The notes under the pieces: generated by a model
Told to the model about the DNA's origin: nothing
The model's input: only the letters and a program-made list of their open reading frames with translations
Databases searched by the model: none
Assembly: GCF_023652955.1 (NCBI RefSeq)
Contig: NZ_JAKLOY010000004.1
Location: forward strand, 124,001 to 188,000
Reading direction: 5' to 3'
DNA from: Geomonas sp. Red32
Lineage (GTDB): Bacteria; Desulfobacterota; Desulfuromonadia; Geobacterales; Geobacteraceae
Length of the DNA stretch: 64,000 nt
Program-made: the position numbers and the translations under genes
Shown: positions 25,705-33,698 of the stretch, piece after piece
Layout of the letters: each line of letters opens with the position of its first letter
Position numbering within the stretch: position 1 is the stretch's first letter

Positions 25705-27606
25705 ATGCCAAACAATCTTACCAACTATAGAGTTTTCATTGCTTCCCCAAGAGGTTTAGACGACGAAAGAACCTGCTTTAAATCGTGCATTCAAAATTTT
25801 AATGAATCAGATGCAAATCACAGAGGAGTGCACTTTACACCTGTGGGTTGGGATATAACGCTAGGAGGTGTTGGACGCCCTCAAGGTCTTATAAATGAAG
25901 AAATAAAAACATGCGATTACTTCATTTTATTGTTGCATGACAGGTGGGGCAGTTATCCAGGATCATCAACAGAAACAAGATTTTCCTCTGGGACAGAGGA
26001 AGAGTTTCATGTTGCCTTCTCATTATTCAACGACACCAAGATGCCGATGAGGGAACTTGTATTATTTTTTAAGGCTGTAAGTGATCGGCAATTAAGTGAT
26101 GCTGGAGAACAACTGCAAAAAGTACTTGCATTTAGAAAGGAACGCGAAAAATTGAATGATTTTTTATATCATACATTTGACACAATAGAGAATTTTGCCG
26201 AATTATTTAGGCGGCATTTAGCAAAATGGGTGAGAGAGCACGAAACAAATACTAAAATAAACCAAAATACAGGACTGGTAATAGATAAAGATAAGATCAA
26301 ATTTAAAGATGTTCACCTCTCTGCATATACTAGTACAATGAACGATGAACTACTTATAAGTGCCGAGGAACTTGCGTCATCAGGAGACCTAGTAGAAGCA
26401 GAGGTTGCATTTTCAAAACTTGTGGTTAAAGGAGGAAATCCTTGGGCATTAGCCCGGTATGGCAGATTTTTAAGAAAAATCGGGCAAGCTAGTAGGGCAA
26501 AGGTAGTGCTAGACGAAGCGTTAGACCTATCGGCAGAAATGAAAGACATTCATACAAAAGCCTACGCAACTAGGCAATTGGCTAGATTGCAAGAAGATCA
26601 AGGAGATTTTGTTTCATCAACTGCACTTCTCAGAAAAGCAAATGCTCTGTATGAGACCTTTTCCGACTTCAACGGCATGGCAAGGTCGTTGAGAGATTTA
26701 GGTCAGATTCTTAGAAAAAGGGGTCTACTAGAAGATGCAATACACGAACTAGAAGAGGCAAGAAAAATATACATCAATATGGATAATAAAGAAGGGCAAG
26801 CTTCAACGCTTGGATATTTGGGTCTTGTCTATCGCTCATTGGGTAAATTAAAACATGCAGAATTAGCACATAATGAATCCCTACATCTCCAACAAGAATT
26901 GGGCAATGAGGAGGCTCAAGCTATTGCGTTAGGCAATATTGGAGTTATTTTAAGGCAACAGGGGAAACATGAAGAAGCTAAACAAAAACACATCGACGCC
27001 TTTGAAATTCATGAGAAACTTGGCAAGATGCAAGGCGTGGCTAGAGAGTTGAGCAATCTTGGTACAGTTTTTAGACACCTAGGAGAACTTGCAACATCTC
27101 GGGAATACCATGAAAGATCTCTTGCTCTATCGGAACAAATGGGCAACAAGCATGGCATAGCAATACAGCTTAGTTGTATAGGGCAAATAGATACATTAGA
27201 GGGCAATTATGAATCTGCAGAAAAGCATCATTTAAAGGCGCTAAGCATTAACAAATCCACGAATGAGGCTCAGAGCATCGCAATACAATACAAGAACCTA
27301 GCCACCATTTACAGACTAAATAAGGAAGTCAGCAAGGCAAAAGACATGGCTTATAACTCTCTGAACATAAACGAGAAATATCATTTCAAGAGTGGCATTG
27401 CACAGTGTAAAATTGAGTTGGCTAAAATCTCGTTACAAGCAGAAGAAGCCGAGCAGGCAAATATTCATTTAGTAGAAGCATTAGCTCTTTCATACGAAAT
27501 TGGGGCTGAACACGATTGCAATACAATAAAGTCAATAATAGAGGCCATAAAAAATCAGAATACTGAAGTAGTAGGTAATTTTGTCCAAAATCCTACTTTA
27601 AATTAG
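25705..27606 (+). CDS. DUF4062 domain protein with a TPR array
   Basis: A 633-residue protein. The N terminus (NYRVFIASPRGLDDERTCF, then CDYFILLLHDRWGS and GTEEEFHVAF) matches DUF4062, a Rossmann-like domain related to TIR-type folds. From about residue 215 to 600 there are some nine TPRs of the kinesin-light-chain type (for example EAQAIALGNIGVILRQQGK). Base composition is markedly AT-rich compared with every neighbour, a sign of separate transfer. The start follows AGGAGGAGAC. DUF4062-TPR proteins occur in predicted conflict systems; here the TPRs may sense a phage or partner protein. Direct proof of function is lacking. Confidence 0.8.
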   Translation: MPNNLTNYRVFIASPRGLDDERTCFKSCIQNFNESDANHRGVHFTPVGWDITLGGVGRPQGLINEEIKTCDYFILLLHDRWGSYPGSSTETRFSSGTEEEFHVAFSLFNDTKMPMRELVLFFKAVSDRQLSDAGEQLQKVLAFRKEREKLNDFLYHTFDTIENFAELFRRHLAKWVREHETNTKINQNTGLVIDKDKIKFKDVHLSAYTSTMNDELLISAEELASSGDLVEAEVAFSKLVVKGGNPWALARYGRFLRKIGQASRAKVVLDEALDLSAEMKDIHTKAYATRQLARLQEDQGDFVSSTALLRKANALYETFSDFNGMARSLRDLGQILRKRGLLEDAIHELEEARKIYINMDNKEGQASTLGYLGLVYRSLGKLKHAELAHNESLHLQQELGNEEAQAIALGNIGVILRQQGKHEEAKQKHIDAFEIHEKLGKMQGVARELSNLGTVFRHLGELATSREYHERSLALSEQMGNKHGIAIQLSCIGQIDTLEGNYESAEKHHLKALSINKSTNEAQSIAIQYKNLATIYRLNKEVSKAKDMAYNSLNINEKYHFKSGIAQCKIELAKISLQAEEAEQANIHLVEALALSYEIGAEHDCNTIKSIIEAIKNQNTEVVGNFVQNPTLN

Positions 27607-27712
27607 GCGTACTTGCACTTGGGCCACCGATTTCTAAGATCGTAACCCTTACTCCCCAGTTTGGGATTTAAGGACCACGCCCCTGTTGTGATACTCCTTG
27701 GAGGATGGAACT

Positions 27713-28312
27713 ATGAGAAGAACTTTTTTTTCGTTTCACTATTTGCCTGACGTTTGGCGTGCCTGGAATGTTCGAAACAGCTGGGTAGTAAAACCTGAGG
27801 ATCAAGCCGACAGCGGTTTTTTCGATAGTAGCGTGTTCGAAGCATCCAAGAAAGAGAGTGATGAGAATCTAAAAAATTTCCTACGTGACGGGCTGAAAAA
27901 CACCTCTGTGACGTGTGTACTCGCGGGCACTGACACATGGAGTCGCCGCTGGGTCAGATACGAAATAGCCCGTAGTGTAATTAAGGGAAATGGTTTATTG
28001 ACCGTCTACATTCATGGTGTCAAGAATAAAGATGGGGTCACAGCCGTAAAAGGAGCCGACCCACTTGCACAAATGGGTGTGTACAGAACTGAAAAGGGAA
28101 TTTACCTTGCTGAGTGGAAGGGCGGTAATTGGATTAAATACAGTGACTACACACTCGCCATCCCCGAGAGCGACCTATGGTTCACCGCCCCCGGTGATAA
28201 CAAAATCGTACAACTCTCCAATCACTGTATGAGCTATGATTTTACAACACAAAACGGGCGACAGAACATCGGCGGATGGATAGAGACAGCTGCTGGGCTC
28301 GCTGGACGATGA
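27713..28312 (+). CDS. ThsB-like TIR-domain protein (DUF1863 type)
   Basis: A 199-residue protein whose whole length resembles Thoeris ThsB: FFSFHY at 5-10, VRNSWVV, FFDSSVFEASKKESDENLKN, NTSVTCVLAGTDTWSRRWVRYEIARS with the conserved Glu at 84. In Thoeris this TIR enzyme makes a cyclic ADP-ribose isomer from NAD on infection, which activates ThsA. The ATG at 27713 has GGAGG eight bases upstream; the upstream TTG is rejected. Ten bases separate it from the next TIR gene. No ThsA follows; instead a TIR and a SLOG gene do. Confidence 0.88.
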   Translation: MRRTFFSFHYLPDVWRAWNVRNSWVVKPEDQADSGFFDSSVFEASKKESDENLKNFLRDGLKNTSVTCVLAGTDTWSRRWVRYEIARSVIKGNGLLTVYIHGVKNKDGVTAVKGADPLAQMGVYRTEKGIYLAEWKGGNWIKYSDYTLAIPESDLWFTAPGDNKIVQLSNHCMSYDFTTQNGRQNIGGWIETAAGLAGR

Positions 28313-28322
28313 GGCAACGCCA

Positions 28323-29501
28323 ATGACAACAGGGCCTTACCAGATACTTATGCTCGGTTCGGATGAGGGGTGCCGTGGTCAGTTACAACGGCTACTAACA
28401 ACAAGACTAGCTGAAGTTGGTGTAGAACTAGCGGCCATACGTTTTATCAGCGAGGAGGCGGCTTCTACTAGGGACGCGCGTGCGCCCCTTGTTGCGATCT
28501 TTTTCGGAGCTCCCGCATATACGGTTGATACTCCACTCGTCGATGACCTAATCGAAGACTCCATTACGGTCGTGCCTTTAGTATCATCGCTGGAACAAGT
28601 TCACACGGAGATCCCGCCACAGCTAAGGTTTATAAATGCGTTGGAGTTCGGCCTTAGTGGCGAGGGGATCGAACGTGTAGCAACTCTCGTGCTGGAGGCT
28701 TTTCGTCTGCTTCGCCGCGAACGACGGCTCTTTATCAGTTACCGGCGTGTTGATTCTCAGCCCTTTGCAGAGCGACTCTACGACGCGCTGGATGCACGAG
28801 GTTTTGATGTGTTCATTGACGTGCGTTCGGTGCCTCCAGCAGTGGATTTCCAGTCCGAACTATGGCATAGGATGTCTGACTCTGATGTTGTTGTCCTTAT
28901 CGATACCCCTGGCTTTCGCGAAAGTCGCTGGACAACCGAGGAGCTTGCCAAGGCGAACGCCACCAATATTCAGATACTCCATCTACTGTGGCCTGGACAG
29001 GAGGAGGATGGAGCCTCATCTTTCAGCCACTTCATGAGGCTTGAAAGGCGAGACTTTAGATTAGGGCTTGTAATGGCGCAAGGTAGATGGGTGAAACAGC
29101 ACACGCTCGCTCGCATATGTGACGAGGCCGAGCGACTGCGTGCACGTGCCATTGCCGCGCGTCACCGTTATCTAATCGACAATTTCTGCGACGCAGCCGA
29201 AGACTTAGGATTGGATACAGTTATACAACCCTACCAATGGATTCTGGTTAAAACGCCTGGATGTAGTAAATCTTTAGTCGTCGTGCCAGCAGTTGGCCTG
29301 CCAACTTCTAGTCGCATCAATGAGATATTTAATTCGTTGGAGAATCCAGCCATGAATACTCGGGACGTCTGGATCATCTACGATAATAGAGGTGTTCTTA
29401 ATAGCTGGCTAAAGCATCTGGACTGGCTAGATATGCACCTGCCCATCCGAACCGTCCGAATGGCGCAAGCCCCCGAAATTCTTAGTGGATTCATCTCATG
29501 A
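28323..29501 (+). CDS. TIR-domain protein with an extra N-terminal Rossmann-like domain
   Basis: A 392-residue protein. A typical TIR domain covers about 134-265: RRLFISYRR at 134-142, DVFIDVRSVPP, the conserved catalytic-type Glu179 in FQSELWHRM and SRWTTEEL near 203. Residues 1-125 form another alpha/beta unit (LVAIFFGAPAY, ITVVPLVSS) that may be a degenerate TIR-like or receiver-like domain. The last 120 residues are unassigned. TIR domains of this kind are often NAD-cleaving. The stop overlaps the SLOG gene ATG by four bases, so the two are made together. Confidence 0.85.
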   Translation: MTTGPYQILMLGSDEGCRGQLQRLLTTRLAEVGVELAAIRFISEEAASTRDARAPLVAIFFGAPAYTVDTPLVDDLIEDSITVVPLVSSLEQVHTEIPPQLRFINALEFGLSGEGIERVATLVLEAFRLLRRERRLFISYRRVDSQPFAERLYDALDARGFDVFIDVRSVPPAVDFQSELWHRMSDSDVVVLIDTPGFRESRWTTEELAKANATNIQILHLLWPGQEEDGASSFSHFMRLERRDFRLGLVMAQGRWVKQHTLARICDEAERLRARAIAARHRYLIDNFCDAAEDLGLDTVIQPYQWILVKTPGCSKSLVVVPAVGLPTSSRINEIFNSLENPAMNTRDVWIIYDNRGVLNSWLKHLDWLDMHLPIRTVRMAQAPEILSGFIS

Positions 29502-30070
29502 TTAATATTTTCCTTTCGGCCAGTGTGCCGCTCCCGAACAGAGACCGCCGATTCTTCGATACAGCTGACGTCCTCGCCATTCGGGAGGCTGTAAAGGCTT
29601 TAGTCGAGGTGGTTCTTCCGATCGGACGGATTACCTGCGGCGGTCACCCTGCAATAACCCCTTTGTTATCCCTTTTTGTGCGCGAGGCAGAACTGTGTCA
29701 AGACAAGGTGACTATCTTTCAGAGTGCGCTCTTTAAAGGAAACATGCCTGTAGAACTTGCTGATTTCATCAACGTCCGGGTCATCCCCGCGGTCAACACA
29801 GACCTTGATGCCAGTCTCAAGCTAATGCGCAAGGAGATGGTGACTAGTCAGCATTTCGAGGCCGCAGTAGTCATCGGCGGAATGGAAGGCGTGCTCGAAG
29901 AGGTGGATCTATTTAGTCATCACAACCCAAGCGCCGTCGTACTACCGCTAGCGTCGACAGGTGCAGCGGCTGCTATTATTTACTCAAAAGGCTGCTATGA
30001 CAAAGAACTCGCTCGCGAGCTAACCTTCGCAAGCTTATTTCGCCGGAAATTCCAATTGTTTATTGAATAG
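29498..30070 (+). CDS. Stand-alone SLOG-domain protein (SLOG cluster 3 type)
   Basis: A 190-residue protein consisting only of a SLOG-like Rossmann domain: MINIFLSASVPLP at the start, the nucleotide-loop motif CGGHPAITP at 47-55, VVIGGMEGVLEEVDLF near 124-139 and LPLASTGAAAA near 149-159. SLOG domains bind nucleotide-derived ligands; in ThsA the SLOG domain senses the TIR product and is fused to an NADase or membrane domain. Here no effector is fused. ATGA overlap with the TIR gene. I infer that it is the signal receptor of a split Thoeris-like system. Confidence 0.82.
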   Translation: MINIFLSASVPLPNRDRRFFDTADVLAIREAVKALVEVVLPIGRITCGGHPAITPLLSLFVREAELCQDKVTIFQSALFKGNMPVELADFINVRVIPAVNTDLDASLKLMRKEMVTSQHFEAAVVIGGMEGVLEEVDLFSHHNPSAVVLPLASTGAAAAIIYSKGCYDKELARELTFASLFRRKFQLFIE

Positions 30071-30196
30071 AAAGATGGCAGGGATGATGGCCTGGTTGCC
30101 TTAATACAAATCTTCAACCAGCGGCGGCACGCGGTCTCCGCTACGCTCCGCCGGTGCGCCTTGTGACGTTGGACAGAAACTGAAAAAGGAGGATTT

Positions 30197-30424
30197 ATGA
30201 ACATCAATGACCTTAAGAGAGAATATGAGACCGCCGGAAATGGGTGGCTGCGGGCCGCGTTCGGGAGTATCGTCCGGAGAAATTATGACGAAATCGGGAA
30301 AATGAGCCCGGACGAGCGAAAAAAATTAATCAAGGCCATAGGGGCACCAGAAACCTATATTTCTGAATTAAACAAAGAGCTGAAGGGGGTGGAGTACGAC
30401 AAGATTCATAAGCATATTCGATAG
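30197..30424 (+). CDS. Small hypothetical protein
   Basis: A 75-residue protein with an excellent ribosome site (AAAAAGGAGGATTT before the ATG). It is charged and helical: NINDLKREYETAGNGWLRAA, then MSPDERKKLIKAIGAPETYI. I recognise no family. It follows the SLOG gene by 126 bases on the same strand and lies inside the direct-repeat pair; it may be an accessory or regulator of that operon, but nothing in the sequence proves this. Confidence 0.65.
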   Translation: MNINDLKREYETAGNGWLRAAFGSIVRRNYDEIGKMSPDERKKLIKAIGAPETYISELNKELKGVEYDKIHKHIR

Positions 30425-30476
30425 TTTTGGTCCGGGTTGTTCACCTTGAGCTGAAGGAGGCAAAAGGTCAGCCTGG

Positions 30477-30546
30477 GGGTCAAGTCTTGAATGTTGAATT
30501 TCCGGGAAACCGTTTAAAACGAAATTCAAGAATCAAGACCTGACCC
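30477..30546. repeat. Long imperfect inverted repeat (REP/RAYT-like)
   Basis: The left arm (GGGTCAAGTCTTGAATGTTG, to 30501) and right arm (30522-30546) pair at 22 of 25 positions around a 20-base loop. Such GGGTCA-GTCTTGA hairpins resemble the ends of REP-associated transposase units. It stands just before the right direct repeat. Confidence 0.75.
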
Positions 30547-30556
30547 TCGGTCCCAC

Positions 30557-30580
30557 AAACCCGGCCGATCAACTTCCGCC
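30557..30580 (+). repeat. Direct repeat, right copy
   Basis: Starts AAACCCGGCCGATCAACTTC; two mismatches in 24 bases with the copy at 25641-25664, same orientation. Confidence 0.75.
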
Positions 30581-30629
30581 GTTTGCCGGCGAAAAAAAGA
30601 TCGGATAGCCATTTAGTTTGGAGGAACTT

Positions 30630-31523
30630 ATGGAAGAAATCTTCAAGATAGCTTCTTCTGTTTCGACCCCTTTGGCGCTTGGTGGATTCTTTGCTGCTGT
30701 CGTATTCTTCACGTTTGGTCAGATTATTTCAAAGGGCAAGTTTCCCAAGTTCACGGCTATTATCGCTGAAGACCTGCTTGCATTGATTATAAACAGGCTA
30801 TTCTGGCTAGCACTTATTGCTATGACTCTTGGATTTGTCGCATACATATTGCCTAACCCGGCGTCTGATCCCAGACATAAACTGGAGACCATGCCATCGC
30901 CACCCTTTTCCTCACCTTCCCGCGTGACTGAACACAACTCCTGGCGCGTATTCGATGCGTGGGTAAGACAACATCCAGAAATAGTCAGACAATACGGCAT
31001 GCCGAAGGAAGTCAAGTTTGTAAGTTTGCATGAGCAGAACTTCAAGGCTGGATATGTAGCTTATAATGTTTCTGATGCCTGGTCAGTGTGGTTGTTTACA
31101 AGAACCAATAAGTTCCAAAAACTGGGTAATCCTCTTAGACATCTCACTCCCGGGCCTGGGTTCACTGTTGACGAGAACGTTTTCAACGAAGTCACTAGAG
31201 GGCTCAACGCACAAGAGAAAAAGATTTATCGTTCTCTGGTGGAAGGGCGGGTGAACTCAGCTGGTTTTAAAGGAATTGGTATTATTGGAGGAATTGGAAC
31301 CCTTTATATTCAGAATCGCCTGCGAGACGTATTTGGCCCACCCACTGAGAACGAAGTCTTCGTTGCCGATGCGGTATATGCCAGTGCCGACGGCTACGAG
31401 GTTCTGGCTGGCCTACGGCACGGTTTGGAAACGCCGAATCCTGATTCACCAAAATCAGTGTACGTTCTTTTCAGAGACGGTAGTTTCTTGCGGCAAGTTC
31501 AATTTCCGCAACCTTATCGGTAA
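30630..31523 (+). CDS. Uncharacterised protein with two N-terminal membrane helices
   Basis: A 297-residue protein. Two hydrophobic helices (about 13-34 and 55-78) are followed by a soluble domain of about 210 residues that I cannot assign; it has the feature GFKGIGIIGGIGTLYIQNRL and a C-terminal stretch VYVLFRDGSFLRQVQFP. The ATG at 30630 follows GGAGG; a TTG four codons upstream is less likely. GC content is low. Its place just outside the right direct repeat makes membership of the TIR-SLOG locus uncertain. Confidence 0.6.
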   Translation: MEEIFKIASSVSTPLALGGFFAAVVFFTFGQIISKGKFPKFTAIIAEDLLALIINRLFWLALIAMTLGFVAYILPNPASDPRHKLETMPSPPFSSPSRVTEHNSWRVFDAWVRQHPEIVRQYGMPKEVKFVSLHEQNFKAGYVAYNVSDAWSVWLFTRTNKFQKLGNPLRHLTPGPGFTVDENVFNEVTRGLNAQEKKIYRSLVEGRVNSAGFKGIGIIGGIGTLYIQNRLRDVFGPPTENEVFVADAVYASADGYEVLAGLRHGLETPNPDSPKSVYVLFRDGSFLRQVQFPQPYR

Positions 31524-31570
31524 CATGTGACAGACAGCGGATCAGCCTGGGGGGCGGTCAGCCTGAGGGG

Positions 31571-31606
31571 ATCGAGGGGGACGCTTATACGATTCATGCG
31601 TTTCTC
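31571..31606 (+). repeat. 36-base repeat, copy 1
   Basis: ATCGAGGGGGACGCTTATAC followed by GATTCATGCGTTTCTC. The copy at 33168-33203 has five mismatches in 36 bases. The pair brackets the methyltransferase and DUF1697 genes. Confidence 0.65.
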
Positions 31607-31641
31607 GAATGAGCAGGGGACAGAAAAGGGGGGGGCCCGAA

Positions 31642-32388
31642 ATGGACATTCCACGGATCTTCAACATCACCGAAAGTGCTCACCGCATCCATAACCCGTT
31701 CACACCTGAAAAACTCGCCACTCTCGGCGCGGCGCTGCGTCTGGAAACGGGGACCCGCGTGCTCGATCTCGGCAGCGGTTCGGGAGAGATGCTGTGTACC
31801 TGGGCACGCGATCACGGTGTCATCGGCACCGGCATCGACATGAGCCAGTTGTTCACCGAGCAAGCAAAACTCCGTGCTGTAGAACTCGGCGTCACCGATC
31901 AAGTCGAGTTCATCCATGGCGATGCTGCTGGCTACGTAGCTGACGAGAAGGTCGGGGTGGCAGCCTGTATCGGGGCCACGTGGATCGGAGGGGGAGTCAC
32001 CGGCACTATCGAGCTTCTGGCGCGGAGCCTGCGCACCGGAGGGATTATCCTCATCGGCGAGCCCTACTGGCGGCAATTACCGCCGACGGAAGCTGTTGCC
32101 AAGGGGTGTCTTGCCAACTCAATCTCCGACTTTCTCATGCTCCCTGAACTTATCGCGTCTTTCGGCCACCTTGGCTATGATGTCGTCGAAATGGTTCTTG
32201 CTGACCAAGACAGCTGGGACAGATACGAGGCGGCCAAATGGCTCACCATGCGCCGATGGCTTGAAGCCAATCCCGACGACGAGTTAGCGAAAGAGGTTCG
32301 AGCCCAACTGACTTCGGAACCCGAGCGCTACGCCGCTTACACGCGTGAATACCTGGGCTGGGGTGTATTCGCGCTGATACCGCGGTGA
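31642..32388 (+). CDS. Class I SAM-dependent methyltransferase
   Basis: A 248-residue protein with a clear SAM-binding motif I (TRVLDLGSGSGEML at about 43-56), GIDMSQLF and the post-motif region FIHGDAAGYVADEK. The substrate is unknown; the closest general group is the small-molecule methyltransferases with UbiE-like folds. The ATG at 31642 follows a run AAAAGGGGGGG. It lies with the DUF1697 gene between two related repeats, so it may have arrived as a passenger unit rather than as part of the TIR locus. Confidence 0.8.
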   Translation: MDIPRIFNITESAHRIHNPFTPEKLATLGAALRLETGTRVLDLGSGSGEMLCTWARDHGVIGTGIDMSQLFTEQAKLRAVELGVTDQVEFIHGDAAGYVADEKVGVAACIGATWIGGGVTGTIELLARSLRTGGIILIGEPYWRQLPPTEAVAKGCLANSISDFLMLPELIASFGHLGYDVVEMVLADQDSWDRYEAAKWLTMRRWLEANPDDELAKEVRAQLTSEPERYAAYTREYLGWGVFALIPR

Positions 32389-32573
32389 TAGCGTTGGCGC
32401 ATCCGGTGGATCCTCAACGGCTGGAGACAACCCAAAGAGATCAGCCTTCACTTTTTCAGTAAATCGAAGAGGTCGGTGCAGTAAATGTAGCCTGTCCCCT
32501 TTTCCGGTCCCCCTTTTCCGGTCCCGCAAGAAGCCCAACTAGAACCTGCCGGACAGCTTCGTCTGAGGAAAAC

Positions 32574-33128
32574 ATGCAACAGTATGTAGCGCTGTTTCGA
32601 GGAATCAATGTTGGTGGCAGCAACATTCTGCCCATGAAGGAACTGGCGGCGCTTCTGGAAGCCCAGGGGCTTCAGCAGGTCGTTACGTATATCCAAAGTG
32701 GCAACGTAGTCTTCGAATCCGAGGAAGCCGACAAGACACGGCTCTGCGTGGGTATCCGCTCCGCGGTCAAAGACCGTCACGGCTTCGACCCCTTCACAAT
32801 CCTCTTGGAGACGAGTGAACTGGAGCAGGCCATGGCGGCGAACCCGTTCTCTGAGGCCGTCGCCGCACCGAATACCCTGCATCTGTTCTTCCTGGCGGCA
32901 GCTCCCATGAGCCCCAACATGTCGGCACTCGAAAAATTGAGGGGCGAAAACGAGCGGTATGCTTTGCAGGGCGCAGTCTTTTACCTTCACGCTCCGGACG
33001 GGATCGGCAAGTCCAAATTGGCCGCCAACTCAGAAAAACTCCTCGGCGTCCCCGCTACCAGCAGGAATTGGCGGACCGTGATGAAGCTTCTAGAACTGAC
33101 TCAGAGATCTTCAAAACCCTCCCGTTAA
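32574..33128 (+). CDS. DUF1697 family protein
   Basis: A 184-residue protein that opens MQQYVALFRGINVGGSNILP and continues with VVTYIQSGNVVFES, the diagnostic start of DUF1697. The family is widespread in bacteria with no established biochemical role. Length is normal. The 185-base gap before it contains a short direct repeat of CCCCTTTTCCGGTC and no gene. Confidence 0.9.
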   Translation: MQQYVALFRGINVGGSNILPMKELAALLEAQGLQQVVTYIQSGNVVFESEEADKTRLCVGIRSAVKDRHGFDPFTILLETSELEQAMAANPFSEAVAAPNTLHLFFLAAAPMSPNMSALEKLRGENERYALQGAVFYLHAPDGIGKSKLAANSEKLLGVPATSRNWRTVMKLLELTQRSSKPSR

Positions 33129-33167
33129 GAACCAGTCTCTTCAAAAGGAATCGAGAGGGACGAAGGA

Positions 33168-33203
33168 ATCGAGGGGGATGGCCATGCGATTCATGCGTTT
33201 CTC
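33168..33203 (+). repeat. 36-base repeat, copy 2
   Basis: ATCGAGGGGGATGGCCATGC followed by GATTCATGCGTTTCTC; partner of 31571-31606. Confidence 0.65.
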
Positions 33204-33224
33204 CAATAACCAGAGGAGGACAAG

Positions 33225-33326
33225 ATGAAGGTTCGCATGAAAGGCATTCAACGCATAAGCGTTTGCCGGCCCCCTGCCGCTACCACCACGATTGCTGCAG
33301 CTAACAACACTGTGCTTTTCATGTAG
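33225..33326 (+). CDS. Very small possible gene
   Basis: A 33-residue reading starting MKVRMKGIQRISVCRPPAAT with a strong ribosome site (CAGAGGAGGACAAG). The end is hydrophobic (TIAAANNTVLFM). It could be a tiny peptide or the leftover of a deleted gene whose ribosome site survives next to the repeat. Weakly supported. Confidence 0.3.
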   Translation: MKVRMKGIQRISVCRPPAATTTIAAANNTVLFM

Positions 33327-33408
33327 TACCCTCCCCGATTTTAAGCCATCCCTATCTTTAGCCCCACCGGGGCGGCCCCCGTCTCTACCTTCGATGCGGC
33401 TATTGCCA

Positions 33409-33615
33409 TCACTTCCGAGACTTCAACAGACCGTAGGCGGCAATGCCGATTGCCGTGATCAGTGAAGTCTCAGGGCCGCCAACTGGCGTTACCGGGATTT
33501 GAGAGGCATTGACGGGAGGTGGAGGAGGCCCCGCCCATGCCACGCTGAAAAGACTGCCGATCGTAAGGGCTGCGAGGAAGCCGTGAACTGCCATCCGGAC
33601 CAATTTCTTGAGCAT
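33409..33615 (-). CDS. Small exported protein with a sorting-signal-like C terminus
   Basis: A 68-residue precursor. A signal peptide (about 1-29, GFLAALTIGSLFSVAWAG) is followed by a Pro-rich linker (PPPPPVNASQIPVTPVGG) and a C-terminal tripartite end: PETS, a hydrophobic helix (LITAIGIAAYGLL) and KSRK. This layout resembles PEP-CTERM exosortase substrates, although the motif is PET rather than PEP. It lies downstream of the large NHL protein on the same strand, 83 bases away. The role is unknown. Confidence 0.6.
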   Translation of the reverse strand: MLKKLVRMAVHGFLAALTIGSLFSVAWAGPPPPPVNASQIPVTPVGGPETSLITAIGIAAYGLLKSRK

Positions 33616-33698
33616 TGATTTCCCTTCTGTGGTTGCTGGGCGAGAGTGCTATCCCCCCAGGTGAAGAACCGCCTGCATAGGTAACGGTTGCCTAACAG

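Noticed and set aside
24343-33400. Prophage
   Set aside because: No integrase, capsid, portal, terminase or lysis genes; gene content is defence-like and repeat-bounded.
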